Shown here in pieces: positions 39,101 to 52,850 of a stretch of 64,000 nucleotides of DNA. Position 1 is the first letter of the stretch, and each line of letters starts with the position of its first letter. A program made the translations under genes and the position numbers. The stretch lies in the NCBI RefSeq assembly GCF_051401765.1, contig NW_027480494.1:1488001-1552000 (forward strand), in the 5' to 3' direction. The DNA comes from Calliopsis andreniformis. Lineage: Eukaryota; Arthropoda; Insecta; Hymenoptera; Andrenidae. The notes beneath the pieces were generated by a model, which made no database searches, was not told where the DNA came from, and worked only from the letters and a program-made list of their open reading frames with translations.

Positions 39101-41460
39101 CCATAGACATAATCATAGCCATAGCAGCCATAGCCATAGGCACAGCAGCCACAGCCATGGCCATAGTAGCCAAAGCCATAGACATGGCCATAGTAGCCAA
39201 AGCCATAGCCATTGCAGCCATAGCCATAGACATAGCCATAGCCGCCAAAACCATAGCCGTAGCCATAGCCATAGCAGCCATAGCCATAGCCATAGCAGCC
39301 ATACCAATGGCCATAGTAGCCAAAGCCGTAGCCATAGCAGCCATAGCCATAGCCATATCCATAGCGGCCATAGCCATAGCCATAGCAGTCATAGCCATAG
39401 CCATAGCCATAGCAGCCATAGCCATAGCCATAGCCATAGCCATAGCAGCCATAGCCATAGCCATAGCAGCCATTGCCATAGCCATAGCAGACATAGCCAC
39501 AGCCATAGCAGCCATAGCCATAGCCATAGCTGCCATAGGCATAGCCATACCCATAGCAGCCATAGACATAGCCATAGTAGTCATAGCAATAGCCATAGCC
39601 ATAGCCATAGCAGCCATAGCCATAGCCATAGCAGCCATAGCCATAGCATTAGCAGCCATAGCAATAGCCATAGCAGCCATAACCACAGCCATAGCAGCCA
39701 TAGCCATAGCCATAGCAGCCATAGCCATAGCCATAGCAGTCATAGCCATAGACATAGCCATAGCAGTCATAGCCATAGACATAGCCATAGCAGCTATAGC
39801 CATAGCCATAGCCATAGCAGACATAGCCATAGCCATAGCAGCCATAGCCATAGCCATACCCATAGCAGCCATAGCCATAGCCATAGCAATCATGGCCATA
39901 GCCAGAGACAAAGCAGCCATAGCCATAGCCACAGCCATAGCAGCCATAGCCATAACCATAGCAGCCATAGCCATAGCCATAGCAGACATAACCACAGCCA
40001 TAGCAGCCATAGCCATAGCCATAGCTGCCATAGGCATGGCCATAGTAGCCAAAGCCATAGCCATAGCAGCCATAGCCATAGACATAGCCATAGCATCCAT
40101 AGCCATAGCCATAGCCATGGCCATAGCAGCCATAGCCATACCCATAGCAGCCATAGCCATAGCCATAGCAGTCATAGCCATAGCCATAGCCATAGCCATA
40201 GCCATAGCAGCCATAGCCATAGCCGATGCAGCCATAGCCATAGCCATAGCAGCCATAGCCATCGCCATAGCCTTAGCAGCAATAGCCATAGTCATAGCCA
40301 TAGCCATAGCAGCTATAGCCATAGCCATAGCCATAGCAGCCATTGCCATAGCCATAGCAGCCATAACCACAGCCATAGCGGCCATAGCCATATCCATAGC
40401 AGCCAGAGCCATAGCAGCCAGAGCCAGAGCCACAGCAGCCGTAGACATAGCCATAGCCTTAGCAGCCATAGACATAATCATAGCCATAGCAGCCATAGCC
40501 ATAGCCACAGCAGCCACAGCCATGGCCATAGTAGCCAAAGCCATAGCCATGGCCATAGTACCCAAAGCCATAGCCATTGCAGCCATAGCCATAGACATAG
40601 CCATAGCCGCCAATACCATAGCCTTAGCCATAGCCATAGCAGCCATAGCCATAGCCATAGCAGCCATACCAATGGCCATAGCAGCCAAAGCCGTAGGCAT
40701 AGCAGCCATAGCCATAGCCATAACCATAGCGGCCATAGCCATAGCCATAGCAGTCATAGCCATAGCCATAGCCATAGCAGCCACAGCCATAGCCATAGCC
40801 ATAGCCATAGCAGCCATAGCCATAGCCATAGCAGCCATAGCCATAGCCATAGCAGACATAGCCACAGCCATAGCAGCCATAGCCATAGCCATAGCTGCCA
40901 TAGGCATAGCCATACCCATAGCAGCCATAGACATAGCCATAGCAGTCATAGCCATAGCCATAGCCATAGCCATAGCAGCCATAGCCATAGCCATAGCAGC
41001 CATAGCCATAGCCATAGCAGCCATAGCAATAGCCATAGCAGCCATAACCACAGCCATAGCAGCCATAGCCATAGCCATAGCAGCCATAGCCATAGCCATA
41101 GCAGTCATAGCCATAGACATAGCCATAGCAGCTATAGCCATAGCCATAGCCATAGCAGACATAGCCATAGCCATAGCAGCCATAGCCATAGCCATAACCA
41201 TAGTAGCCATAGCCATAGCCATAGCAATCATGGCCATAGCCAGAGACAAAGCAGCCATAGTCATAGCCACAGCCATAGCAGCCATAGCCATACCCATAGC
41301 AGCCATAGCCATAGCCATAGCAGACATAACCACAGCCATAGCTGCCATAGCCATAGCCATAGCTGCCATAGGCATGGCCATAGTAGCCAAAGCCATAGCC
41401 ATAGCAGCCATAGCCATAGACATAGCCGTAGCATCCATAGCCATAGCCATAGCCATGGCC
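33145..41460. repeat. 4,158-bp tandem duplication
   Basis: 33,145-37,302 and 37,303-41,460 are adjacent copies at an offset of 4,158 bp (198 x 21). Landmarks lie at 33256 and 37414. Many rare words, such as the CCAATACC context near 36,452 and 40,610, are shared. Scattered single-base differences exist: GCCATCGCC near 37,648 against GCCATAGCC in copy one, and ATAACCATAGTAGCC near 41,195 against ATACCCATAGCAGCC. The copies are thus similar but more diverged than the 3,999-bp pair. Confidence 0.85.
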
Positions 41461-44400
41461 ATAGCAGCCATAGCCATACCCATAGCAGCCATAGCCATAG
41501 CCATAGCAATCATAGCCATAGCCATAGCCATAGCCATAGCCATAGCCATAGCAGACATAACCACAGCCATAGCAGCCATAGCCATAGCCATAGCAGCCAT
41601 AGCCATAGCCATAGCAGACATAGCCACAGCCATAGCAGCCATAGCCATAGCCATAGCAGCCATAGCCATCGCCATAGCCTTAGCAGCAATAGCCATAGTC
41701 ATAGCCATAGCCATAGCAGCTATAGCCATAGCCATAGCCATAGCAGCCATTGCCATCGCCATAGCAGCCATAACCACAGCCATAGCGGCCATAGCCATAG
41801 CCGTAGCAGCCAGAGCCATAGCAGCCAGAGCCAGAGCCACAGCAGCCGTAGACATAGCCATAGCCTTAGCAGCCATAGACATAATCATAGCCATAGCAGC
41901 CATAGCCATAGGCACAGCAGCCACAGCCATGGCCATAGTAGCCAAAGCCATAGCCATGGCCATAGTAGCCAAAGCCATAGCCATTGCAGCCATAGCCATA
42001 GACATAGCCATAGCCGCCAAAACCATAGCCGTAGCCATAGCCATAGCAGCCATAGCCATAGCCATAGCAGCCATACCAATGGCCATAGTAGCCAAAGCCG
42101 TAGCCATAGCTGCCATAGCCATAGCCATATCCATAGCGGCCATAGCCATAGCCATAGCAGTCATAGCCTTAGCCATAGCCATAGCAGCCATAGCCATAGC
42201 CATAGCCATAGCAGCCATAGCCATAGCCATAGCAGCCATAGCCATAGCCATAGCAGACATAGCCACAGCCATAGCAGCCATAGCCATAGCCATAGCTGCC
42301 ATAGGCATAGCCATACCCATAGCAGCCATAGACATAGCCATAGCAGTCATAGCCATAGCCATAGCCATAGCCATAGCAGCCATAGCCATAGCCATAGCAG
42401 CCATAGCCATAGCCATAGCAGCCATAGCAATAGCCATAGCAGCCATAACCACAGCCATAGCAGCCATAGCCATAGCCATAGCAGCCATAGCCATAGCCAT
42501 AGCAGTCATAGCCATAGACATAGCCATAGCAGTCATAGCCATAGACATAGCCATAGCAGCTATAGCCATAGCCATAGCCATAGCAGACATAGCCATAGCC
42601 ATAGCAGCCATAGCCATAGCCATACCCATAGCAGCCATAGCCATAGCCATAGCAATCATGGCCATAGCCAGAGACAAAGCAGCCATAGCCATAGCCACAG
42701 CCATAGCAGCCATAGCCATAACCATAGCAGCCATAGCCATAGCCATAGCAGACATAACCACAGCCATAGCAGCCATAGCCATAGCCATAGCTGCCATAGG
42801 CATGGCCATAGTAGCCAAAGCCATAGCCATAGCAGCCATAGCCATAGACATAGCCATAGCATCCATAGCCATAGCCATAGCCATGGCCATAGCAGCCATA
42901 GCCATACCCATAGCAGCCATAGCCATAGCCATAGCAGTCATAGCCATAGCCATAGCCATAGCCATAGCCATAGCAGCCATAGCCACAGCCGTAGCAGCCA
43001 TAGCCATAGCCATAGCAGACATAACCATAGCCATAGCAGCCATAGCGATAGCCATAGCAGCCGTAGGCAGAGCCATAGCAGCCATAGCTATATCCATAGT
43101 AGACACACACATAGCCACAGGCATAGCAGCCATAATCATAGCCATAGCCATAGCAGCCAATGCCATAGCCATAGCCATAGCAGCTGTAGCCACTGCCACA
43201 GCGGCCATAGCCATAGCCACAGCAGCCTTAGCCATAGCCATAGCCACAGCAGCCATAGCCATAGCAGCCGCAGCCATAGCCATAGCCATAGCAGCCATAG
43301 CCAAAGACATAGCCATAGCAGCCATAGCCATAGCCATAGCCATAGCCATAGCAGCCATAGCCATAGCCATAGCAGACATAGCCATAGCCATAGCCATAGC
43401 AGCCGTATACATAGCCATAGTAGCCATAGCAATAGCCATAGCACCCATAGTCGCCATAGCCATAACCTTAGCAGCCATAGCCATAGCCATAGCCATAGCA
43501 GCCGTATCCATAGCCATAGTAGCCATAGCCATAGCCATAGCAGCCATAGCCGCCATAGCTATAGCCATAGCAGCCATAGTAGACACAGCCATAGCCATAG
43601 CAGCCATAGCCATAGTCATATCAGGCATAGCCGCAGCTATAGCAGCCATAGCCATAGCCATAGCAGCCATAACCACAGCCATAGCAGCCATAGCCATAGC
43701 CATAGCAGCCATAGCCATAGCCATAGCAGCCATAGCCATAGGCGTAGCAGCCATAGCAGCCATAGCGATAGCCATAGCAGCCATAGGCATACTCATAGCA
43801 GCCGGAGCCAGAGCCACAGCAGCCGTAGGCATAGCCATAGCCTTAGCAGCCATAGCCATAACCATAACCATAGCAGCCATAGCCATAGCCATAGCAGCAA
43901 TTGCAATGGCCATAGTAGCCAAAGCCGTAGCCATAGCAGCCATAGGCATAGCCATATCCATAGCAGCCATAGCCATAGCCATACCAGTCATAGCCATAGC
44001 CATAGCCATAGCAGCCATAGCCATAGCCATAGCCATAGCAGCCATAGCCATAACCAAAGCAGCCATAGCCACAGCCATAGCACCCATAGCCATAGCCATA
44101 GCAGCCATAGCCATAGCCATAGCAGCCAGAGCCAGAGCCACAGCAGCCGTAGACATAGCCATAGCCACAGCAGCCATAGCCATAACCAAAGCAGCCATAG
44201 CCACAGCCATAGCACCCATAGCCATAGCCATAGCAGCCATAGCCATAGCCATAGCAGCCATAGCCATACCCACAGCAGCCATAGCCATAGCCATAGCAGT
44301 CATAGCCATAGCCATAGCCATAGCAGCCATACCAATGGCCATAGTAGCCAAAGCCGTAGCCATAGCAGCCATAGACATAGACCTATCCATAGCGGCCATA

Positions 44401-45300
44401 GCCATAGCCATAGCAGTCATAGCCATAGCCATAGCCATAGCAGCCATGGCCATAGCCATAGCCATAGCAGTCATAGCCATAGCCATAGCCATAGCAGCCA
44501 CAGCCATAGCCATAGCCATAGCCATAGCAGCCATAGCCATAGCCATAGCAGCCATAGCCATAGCCATAGCAGACATAGCCACAGCCATAGCAGCCATAGC
44601 CATATCCATAGCAGACATAGCCATAGCCATAGCAGACATAACCACAGCCACAGCAGCCATAGCCATAGCCATAGCAGCCATAGCCATAGCCATAGCAGCC
44701 AGAGCCAGAGCCACAGCAGCCGTAGACATAGCCATAGCCTCAGGGGCCATAGACATAACCATAGCCATAGCAGCCATAGAAATAGCCATAGCCGCCACAG
44801 CCATGGCCATTGTATCCAAAACCATAGCCATAGCAGCCATAGCCAAAGACATAACCATAGCAGCCATAGCCATAGCCATAGCCATAGCCAAAGCAGCCAT
44901 AGCCATAGCCATAGCAGACATAGCCATAGCCATAGCCATAGCAGCCGTATCCATAGCCATAGTAGCCATAGCCATAGCCATATCAGCCATAGTCGCCATA
45001 GCCATAACCATAGCAGCCATAGCCATAGCCATAGCAGACATAGCCATAGCCATAGCCATAGCAGCCGTATCCATAGCCATAGCCATAGCAGCCATAGCCA
45101 TAGCCATTGCAGCCATAGCCATAGCCATAGCAGCCATAGCCATAGCCATACCCATAGCAGCCATAGCCATAGCCATAGCAGTCATGGCCATAGCCATAGA
45201 CAAAGCAACCATAGCCATAGCCACAGCCATAGCAGCCATAGCCATAACCATAGCAGCCATAGCCATAGCCATAGCAGACATAACCACAGCCATAGCAGCC

Positions 45301-45420
45301 ATAGCCATAGCCATAGCAGCCATAGCCATCGCCATAGCCTTAGCAGCAATAGCCATAGTCATAGCCATAGCCATAGCAGCCATAGCCATCGCCATAGCCT
45401 TAGCAGCAATAGCCATAGTC
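45301..45420. repeat. Perfect 60-bp tandem duplication
   Basis: 45,301-45,360 and 45,361-45,420 are identical base for base, each carrying GCCATCGCC and TTAGCAGC words. Sixty bp is one 21-mer-type group plus longer ones and keeps triplet phase. It is among the youngest small events in the window. Confidence 0.9.
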
Positions 45421-45859
45421 ATAGCCATAGCCATAGCAGCTATGGCCATAGCCATAGCCATAGCAGCCACAGCCGTAGCCATAGCAGCCATAGCCATAGC
45501 CATAGCAGCCATAGTAGACATAGCCATAGCCATAGCAGCCAGAGCCAGAGCCACAGCAGCCGTAGACATAGCCATAGCATCCATAGCCATAGCAACCGTA
45601 GCCATAGCCATAGCTGCCATAGTCATAACCTTAGCCATTGCAGCCATAGCCATAGCCATAGCAGCCATAGCCGTAGCCATAGCAGCCATAGCCATAGTCA
45701 TAGCAGCCATAGCCATAGCCATAGCAGCCATAGCGATAGCCGTAGCAGCCGTAGGCATAGCCATAGCAGCCATAGCTACATCCATAGCAGACACACACAT
45801 AGCCACAGCCATAGCAGCCATAATCATAGCCATAGCCATAGCCGCCACAGCCATGGCCA

Positions 45860-48800
45860 TAGTATCCAAAACCATAGCCATAGCAGCCATAGCCAAAGTC
45901 ATAGCCATAGCAGCCATAGCCATAGCCATAGCCATAGCAGCCATAGCCATATCCATAGCAGCCATAGCCAAAGTCATAGCCATAGCAGCCATAGCCATAG
46001 CCATAGCCATAGCAGCCATAGCCATATCCATAGCAGCCATAGCCGTAGCCATAGCAGCCATAGCCATAGCCAATGCAGCCATAACCATAGCCATAGCATC
46101 CATAGTGATAGCCATAGCAGCCGTAGGCAGAGCCATAGCAACCATAGCTATATCCATAGCAGACACACACATAGCCACAGCCATAGCAGCCATAATCATA
46201 GCCATAGCCATAGCAGCTGTAGCCATTGCCAAAGCGGCCATAGCGATAGCCACAGCAGCCTTAGCCATAGCCATAGCCATAGCAGACATAGCCATAGCCA
46301 TAGCCATAGCAGCCTTGGCCGTAGCCATAGTCATAGCAGACATAGCCATAGCCATAGCCATAGCAGCCATAGCCGTAGCCATAGCAGCCGTAGCCATAGC
46401 AGCCGCAGCCATAGCCATAGCCATAGCAGCCATTGCCATAGCCATTGCAGCCATAACCACAGCCATAGCAGCCATAGCCATAGCCATAGCAGCCATAGGC
46501 ATATCCATAGCAGCGAGAGCCAGAGCCGCAGCAGCCGTAGACATAGCCATATCCTTAGCAGCCATAGACATAACTATAGCCATAGCAGCCATAGCTATAG
46601 CCATAGCTGCCATAGCCATGGCCATAGTAGCCAAAGCCATAGCCATAGCAGCCATAGCCACAGCCATAGCAGACATAGCCACAGCCATAGCAGCCATAGC
46701 CATACCCATAGCAGCCGTAGACATAGCCATAGCCTTAGCAGCCATAGACATAATCATAGCCATAGCAGCCATAGCCATAGCCACAGCAGCCACAGCCATG
46801 GCCATAGTAGCCAAAGCCATAGCCATGGCCATAGTAGCCAAAGCCATAGCCATTGCAGCCATAGCCATAGACATAGCCATAGCCGCCAAAACCATAGCCG
46901 TAGCCATAGCCATAGCAGCCATAGCCATAGACATAGCAGCCATACCAATGGCCATAGTAGCCAAAGCCGTAGCCATAGCAGCCATAGCCATAGCCATATC
47001 CATAGCGGCCATAGCCATAGCCATAGCGGTCATAGCCATAGCCATAGCCATAGCAGCCATAGCCATAGCCATAGCCATAGCCATAGCAGCCATAGCCATA
47101 GCCATAGCAGCCATAGCCATAGCCATAGCAGACATAGCCACAGCCATAGCAGCCATAGCCATAGCCATAGCTGCCATAGGCATAGCCATACCCATAGCAG
47201 CCATAGACATAGCCATAGCAGTCATAGCCATAGCCATAGCCATAGCCATAGCAGCCATAGCCATAGCCATAGCAGCCATAGCCATAGCCATAGCAGCCAT
47301 AGCAATAGCCATAGCAGCCATAACCACAGCCATAGCAGCCATAGCCATAGCCATAGCAGCCATAGCCATAGCCATAGCAGTCATAGCCATAGACATAGCC
47401 ATAGCAGCTATAGCCATAGCCATAGCCATAGCAGACATAGCCATAGCCATAGCAGCCATAGCCATAGCCATACCCATAGCAGCCATAGCCATAGCCATAG
47501 CAATCATGGCCATAGCCAGAGACAAAGCAGCCATAGCCATAGCCACAGCCATAGCAGCCATAGCCATAACCATAGCAGCCATAGCCATAGCCATAACAGA
47601 CATAACCACAGCCATAGCAGCCATAGCCATAGCCATAGCTGCCATAGGCATGGCCATAGTAGCCAAAGCCATAGCCATAGCAGCCATAGCCATAGACATA
47701 GCCATAGCATCCATAGCCATAGCCATAGCCATGTCCATAGCAGCCATAGCCATACCCATAGCAGCCATAGCCATAGCCATAGCAGTCATAGCCATAGCCA
47801 TAGCCATAGCCATAACCATAGCAGCCATAGCCATAGCCGATGCAGCCATAGCCATAGCCATAGCAGCCATAGCCATCGCCATAGCCTTAGCAGCAATAGC
47901 CATAGTCATAGCCATAGCCATAGCAGCTATAGCCATAGCCATAGCCATAGCAGCCATAGCCATAGCCATAGCAGCCATAGCCATAGCCATAGCAGACATA
48001 GCCACAGCCATAGCAGCCATAGCCATAGCCATAGCTGCCATAGGCATAGCCATACCCATAGCAGCCATAGACATAGCCATAGCAGTCATAGCCATAGCCA
48101 TAGCCATAGCCATAGCAGCCATAGCCATAGCCATAGCAGCCATAGCCATAGCCATAGCAGCCATAGCAATAGCCATAGCAGCCATAACCACAGCCATAGC
48201 AGCCATAGCCATAGCCATAGCAGCCATAGCCATAGCCATAGCAGTCATAGCCATAGACATAGCCATAGCAGCTATAGCCATAGCCATAGCCATAGCAGAC
48301 ATAGCCATAGCCATAGCAGCCATAGCCATAGCCATACCCATAGCAGCCATAGCCATAGCCATAGCAATCATGGCCATAGCCAGAGACAAAGCAGCCATAG
48401 TCATAGCCACAGCCATAGCAGCCATAGCCATACCCATAGCAGCCATAGCCATAGCCATAGCAGACATAACCACAGCCATAGCTGCCATAGCCATAGCCAT
48501 AGCTGCCATAGGCATGGCCATAGTAGCCAAAGCCATAGCCATAGCAGCCATAGCCATAGACATAGCCGTAGCATCCATAGCCATAGCCATAGCCATGGCC
48601 ATAGCAGCCATAGCCATACCCATAGCAGCCATAGCCATAGCCATAGCAATCATAGCCATAGCCATAGCCATAGCCATAGCCATAGCCATAGCAGACATAA
48701 CCACAGCCATAGCAGCCATAGCCATAGCCATAGCAGCCATAGCCATAGCCATAGCAGACATAGCCACAGCCATAGCAGCCATAGCCATAGCCATAGCAGC

Positions 48801-51800
48801 CATAGCCATCGCCATAGCCTTAGCAGCAATAGCCATAGTCATAGCCATAGCCATAGCAGCTATAGCCATAGCCATAGCCATAGCAGCCATTGCCATCGCC
48901 ATAGCAGCCATAACCACAGCCATAGCGGCCATAGCCATAGCCGTAGCAGCCAGAGCCATAGCAGCCAGAGCCAGAGCCACAGCAGCCGTAGACATAGCCA
49001 TAGCCTTAGCAGCCATAGACATAATCATAGCCATAGCAGCCATAGCCATAGGCACAGCAGCCACAGCCATGGCCATAGTAGCCAAAGCCATAGCCATGGC
49101 CATAGTAGCCAAAGCCATAGCCATTGCAGCCATAGCCATAGACATAGCCATAGCCGCCAAAACCATAGCCGTAGCCATAGCCATAGCAGCCATAGCCATA
49201 GCCATAGCAGCCATACCAATGGCCATAGTAGCCAAAGCCGTAGCCATAGCTGCCATAGCCATAGCCATATCCATAGCGGCCATAGCCATAGCCATAGCAG
49301 TCATAGCCATAGCCATAGCCATAGCAGCCATAGCCATAGCCATAGCCATAGCCATAGCAGCCATAGCCATAGCCATAGCAGCCATAGCCATAGCCATAGC
49401 AGACATAGCCACAGCCATAGCAGCCATAGCCATAGCCATAGCTGCCATAGGCATAGCCATACCCATAGCAGCCATAGACATAGCCATAGTAGTCATAGCA
49501 ATAGCCATAGCCATAGCCATAGCAGCCATAGCCATAGCCATAGCAGCCATAGCCATAGCATTAGCAGCCATAGCAATAGCCATAGCAGCCATAACCACAG
49601 CCATAGCAGCCATAGCCATAGCCATAGCAGACATAGCCATAGCCATAGCAGTCATAGCCATAGACATAGCCATAGCAGTCATAGCCATAGACATAGCCAT
49701 AGCAGCTATAGCCATAGCCATAGCCATAGCAGACATAGCCATAGCCATAGCAGCCATAGCCATAGCCATACCCATAGCAGCCATAGCCATAGCCATAGCA
49801 ATCAAGGCCATAGCCAGAGACAAAGCAGCCATAGCCATAGCCACAGCCATAGCAGCCATAGCCATAACCATAGCAGCCATAGCCATAGCCATAGCAGACA
49901 TAACCACAGCCATAGCAGCCATAGCCATAGCCATAGCTGCCATAGGCATGGCCATAGTAGCCAAAGCCATAGCCATAGCAGCCATAGCCATAGACATAGC
50001 CATAGCATCCATAGCCATAGCCATAGCCATGGCCATAGCAGCCATAGCCATACCCATAGCAGCCATAGCCATAGCCATAGCAGTCATAGCCATAGCCATA
50101 GCCATAGCCATAGCCATAGCAGCCATAGCCATAGCCGATGCAGCCATAGCCATAGCCATAGCAGCCATAGCCATCGCCATAGCCTTAGCAGCAATAGCCA
50201 TAGTCATAGCCATAGCCATAGCAGCTATAGCCATAGCCATAGCCATAGCAGCCATTGCCATAGCCATAGCAGCCATAACCACAGCCATAGCGGCCATAGC
50301 CATATCCATAGCAGCCAGAGCCATAGCAGCCAGAGCCAGAGCCACAGCAGCCGTAGACATAGCCATAGCCTTAGCAGCCATAGACATAATCATAGCCATA
50401 GCAGCCATAGCCATAGCCACAGCAGCCACAGCCATGGCCATAGTAGCCAAAGCCATAGCCATGGCCATAGTAGCCAAAGCCATAGCCATTGCAGCCATAG
50501 CCATAGACATTGCCATAGCCGCCAAAACCATAGCCGTAGCCATAGCCATAGCAGCCATAGCCATAGCCATAGCAGCCATACCAATGGCCATAGTAGCCAA
50601 AGCCGTAGGCATAGCAGCCATAGCCATAGCCATATCCACAGCGGCCATAGCCATAGCCATAGCAGTCATAGCCATAGCCATAGCCATAGCAGCCACAGCC
50701 ATAGCCATAGCCATAGCCATAGCAGCCATAGCCATAGCCATAGCAGCCATAGCCATAGCCATAGCAGACATAGCCACAGCCATAGCAGCCATAGCCATAT
50801 CCATAGCAGACATAGCCATAGCCATAGCAGACATAACCACAGCCACAGCAGCCATAGCCATAGCCATAGCAGCCATAGCCATAGCCATAGCAGCCAGAGC
50901 CAGAGCCACAGCAGCCGTAGACATAGCCATAGCCTCAGGGGCCATAGACATAACCATAGCCATAGCAGCCATAGAAATAGCCATAGCCGCCACAGCCATG
51001 GCCATTGTATCCAAAACCATAGCCATAGCAGCCATAGCCAAAGTCATAGCCATAGCAGCCATAGCCATAGCCATAGCCATAGCAGCCATAGCCATATCCA
51101 TAGCAGCCATAGCCAAAGTCATAGCCATAGCAGCCATAGCCATAGCCATAGCCATAGCAGCCATAGCCATATCCATAGCAGCCATAGCCGTAGCCATAGC
51201 AGCCATAGCCATAGCCAATGCAGCCATAACCATAGCCATAGCATCCATAGTGATAGCCATAGCAGCCGTAGGCAGAGCCATAGCAACCATAGCTATATCC
51301 ATAGCAGACACACACATAGCCACAGCCATAGCAGCCATAATCATAGCCATAGCCATAGCAGCTGTAGCCATTGCCAAAGCGGCCATAGCCATAGCCACAG
51401 CAGCCTTAGCCATAGCCATAGCCATAGCAGACATAGCCATAGCCATAGCCATAGCAGCCTTGGCCGTAGCCATAGTCATAGCAGACATAGCCATAGCCAT
51501 AGCCATAGCAGCCATAGCCATAGCCATAGCAGCCGTAGCCATAGCAGCCGCAGCCATAGCCATAGCCATAGCAGCCATTGCCATAGCCATTGCAGCCATA
51601 ACCACAGCCATAGCAGCCATAGCCATAGCCATAGCAGCCATAGGCATATCCATAGCAGCGAGAGCCAGAGCCGCAGCAGCCGTAGACATAGCCATATCCT
51701 TAGCAGCCATAGACATAACTATAGCCATAGCAGCCATAGCTATAGCCATAGCTGCCATAGCCATGGCCATAGTAGCCAAAGCCATAGCCATAGCAGCCAT

Positions 51801-52850
51801 AGCCACAGCCATAGCAGACATAGCCACAGCCATAGCAGCCATAGCCATACCAATAGCAGCCGTAGACATAGCCATAGCCTTAGCAGCCATAGACATAATC
51901 ATAGCCATAGCAGCCATAGCCATAGCCACAGCAGCCACAGCCATGGCCATAGTAGCCAAAGCCATAGCCATGGCCATAGTAGCCAAAGCCATAGCCATTG
52001 CAGCCATAGCCATAGACATAGCCATAGCCGCCAAAACCATAGCCGTAGCCATAGCCATAGCAGCCATAGCCATAGACATAGCAGCCATACCAATGGCCAT
52101 AGTAGCCAAAGCCGTAGCCATAGCAGCCATAGCCATAGCCATATCCATAGCGGCCATAGCCATAGCCATAGCGGTCATAGCCATAGCCATAGCCATAGCA
52201 GCCATAGCCATAGCCATAGCCATAGCCATAGCAGCCATAGCCATAGCCATAGCAGCCATAGCCATAGCCATAGCAGACATAGCCACAGCCATAGCAGCCA
52301 TAGCCATAGCTATAGCTGCCATAGGCATAGCCATACCCATAGCAGCCATAGACATAGCCATAGCAGTCATAGCCATAGCCATAGCCATAGCCATAGCAGC
52401 CATAGCCATAGCCATAGCAGCCATAGCCATAGCCATAGCAGCCATAGCAATAGCCATAGCAGCCATAACCACAGCCATAGCAGCCATAGCCATAGCCATA
52501 GCAGCCATAGCCATAGCCATAGCAGTCATAGCCATAGACATAGCCATAGCAGCTATAGCCATAGCCATAGCCATAGCAGACATAGCCATAGCCATAGCAG
52601 CCATAGCCATAGCCATACCCATAGCAGCCATAGCCATAGCCATAGCAATCATGGCCATAGCCAGAGACAAAGCAGCCATAGTCATAGCCACAGCCATAGC
52701 AGCCATAGCCATAACCATAGCAGCCATAGCCATAGCCATAGCAGACATAACCACAGCCATAGCAGCCATAGCCATAGCCATAGCTGCCATAGGCATGGCA
52801 ATAGTAGCCAAAGCCATAGCCATAGCAGCCATAGCCATAGACATAGCCAT
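45860..52850. repeat. 1.84-kb block copied at offset 5,145 bp
   Basis: 45.86-47.70 kb aligns with 51.00-52.85 kb. Landmarks are at 46162 and 51307. Just left of the junction, 50.3-50.99 kb instead matches 44.1-44.8 kb at offset 6,195; the rare word CCTCAGGGGCC lies at 44,738 and 50,933. The switch from one offset to the other near 50,990 marks a recombination breakpoint inside the array. Confidence 0.7.
45880..46045. repeat. 75-bp tandem duplication, also present near 51.1 kb
   Basis: CCAAAGTC occurs at 45,893 and 45,968, 75 bp apart, each followed by the same hexamer run and a CATATCC word. The same pair occurs at 51,038 and 51,113, because the region was copied at offset 5,145. Confidence 0.8.

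Larger units (their letters stand above)
40790..50120. repeat. 2.2-kb block copied at offset 7,140-7,146 bp
   Basis: 40.79-42.98 kb aligns with 47.93-50.12 kb. The offset is 7,140 up to about 42,200 and then 7,146 after a one-hexamer indel. Left of 40,790 and right of 42,980 the two sites carry different words (for example CACAGCC against GCCGATGC at the right end). The copies are not adjacent, which implies a dispersed block transfer within the array or later separation of a tandem pair. Confidence 0.7.
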
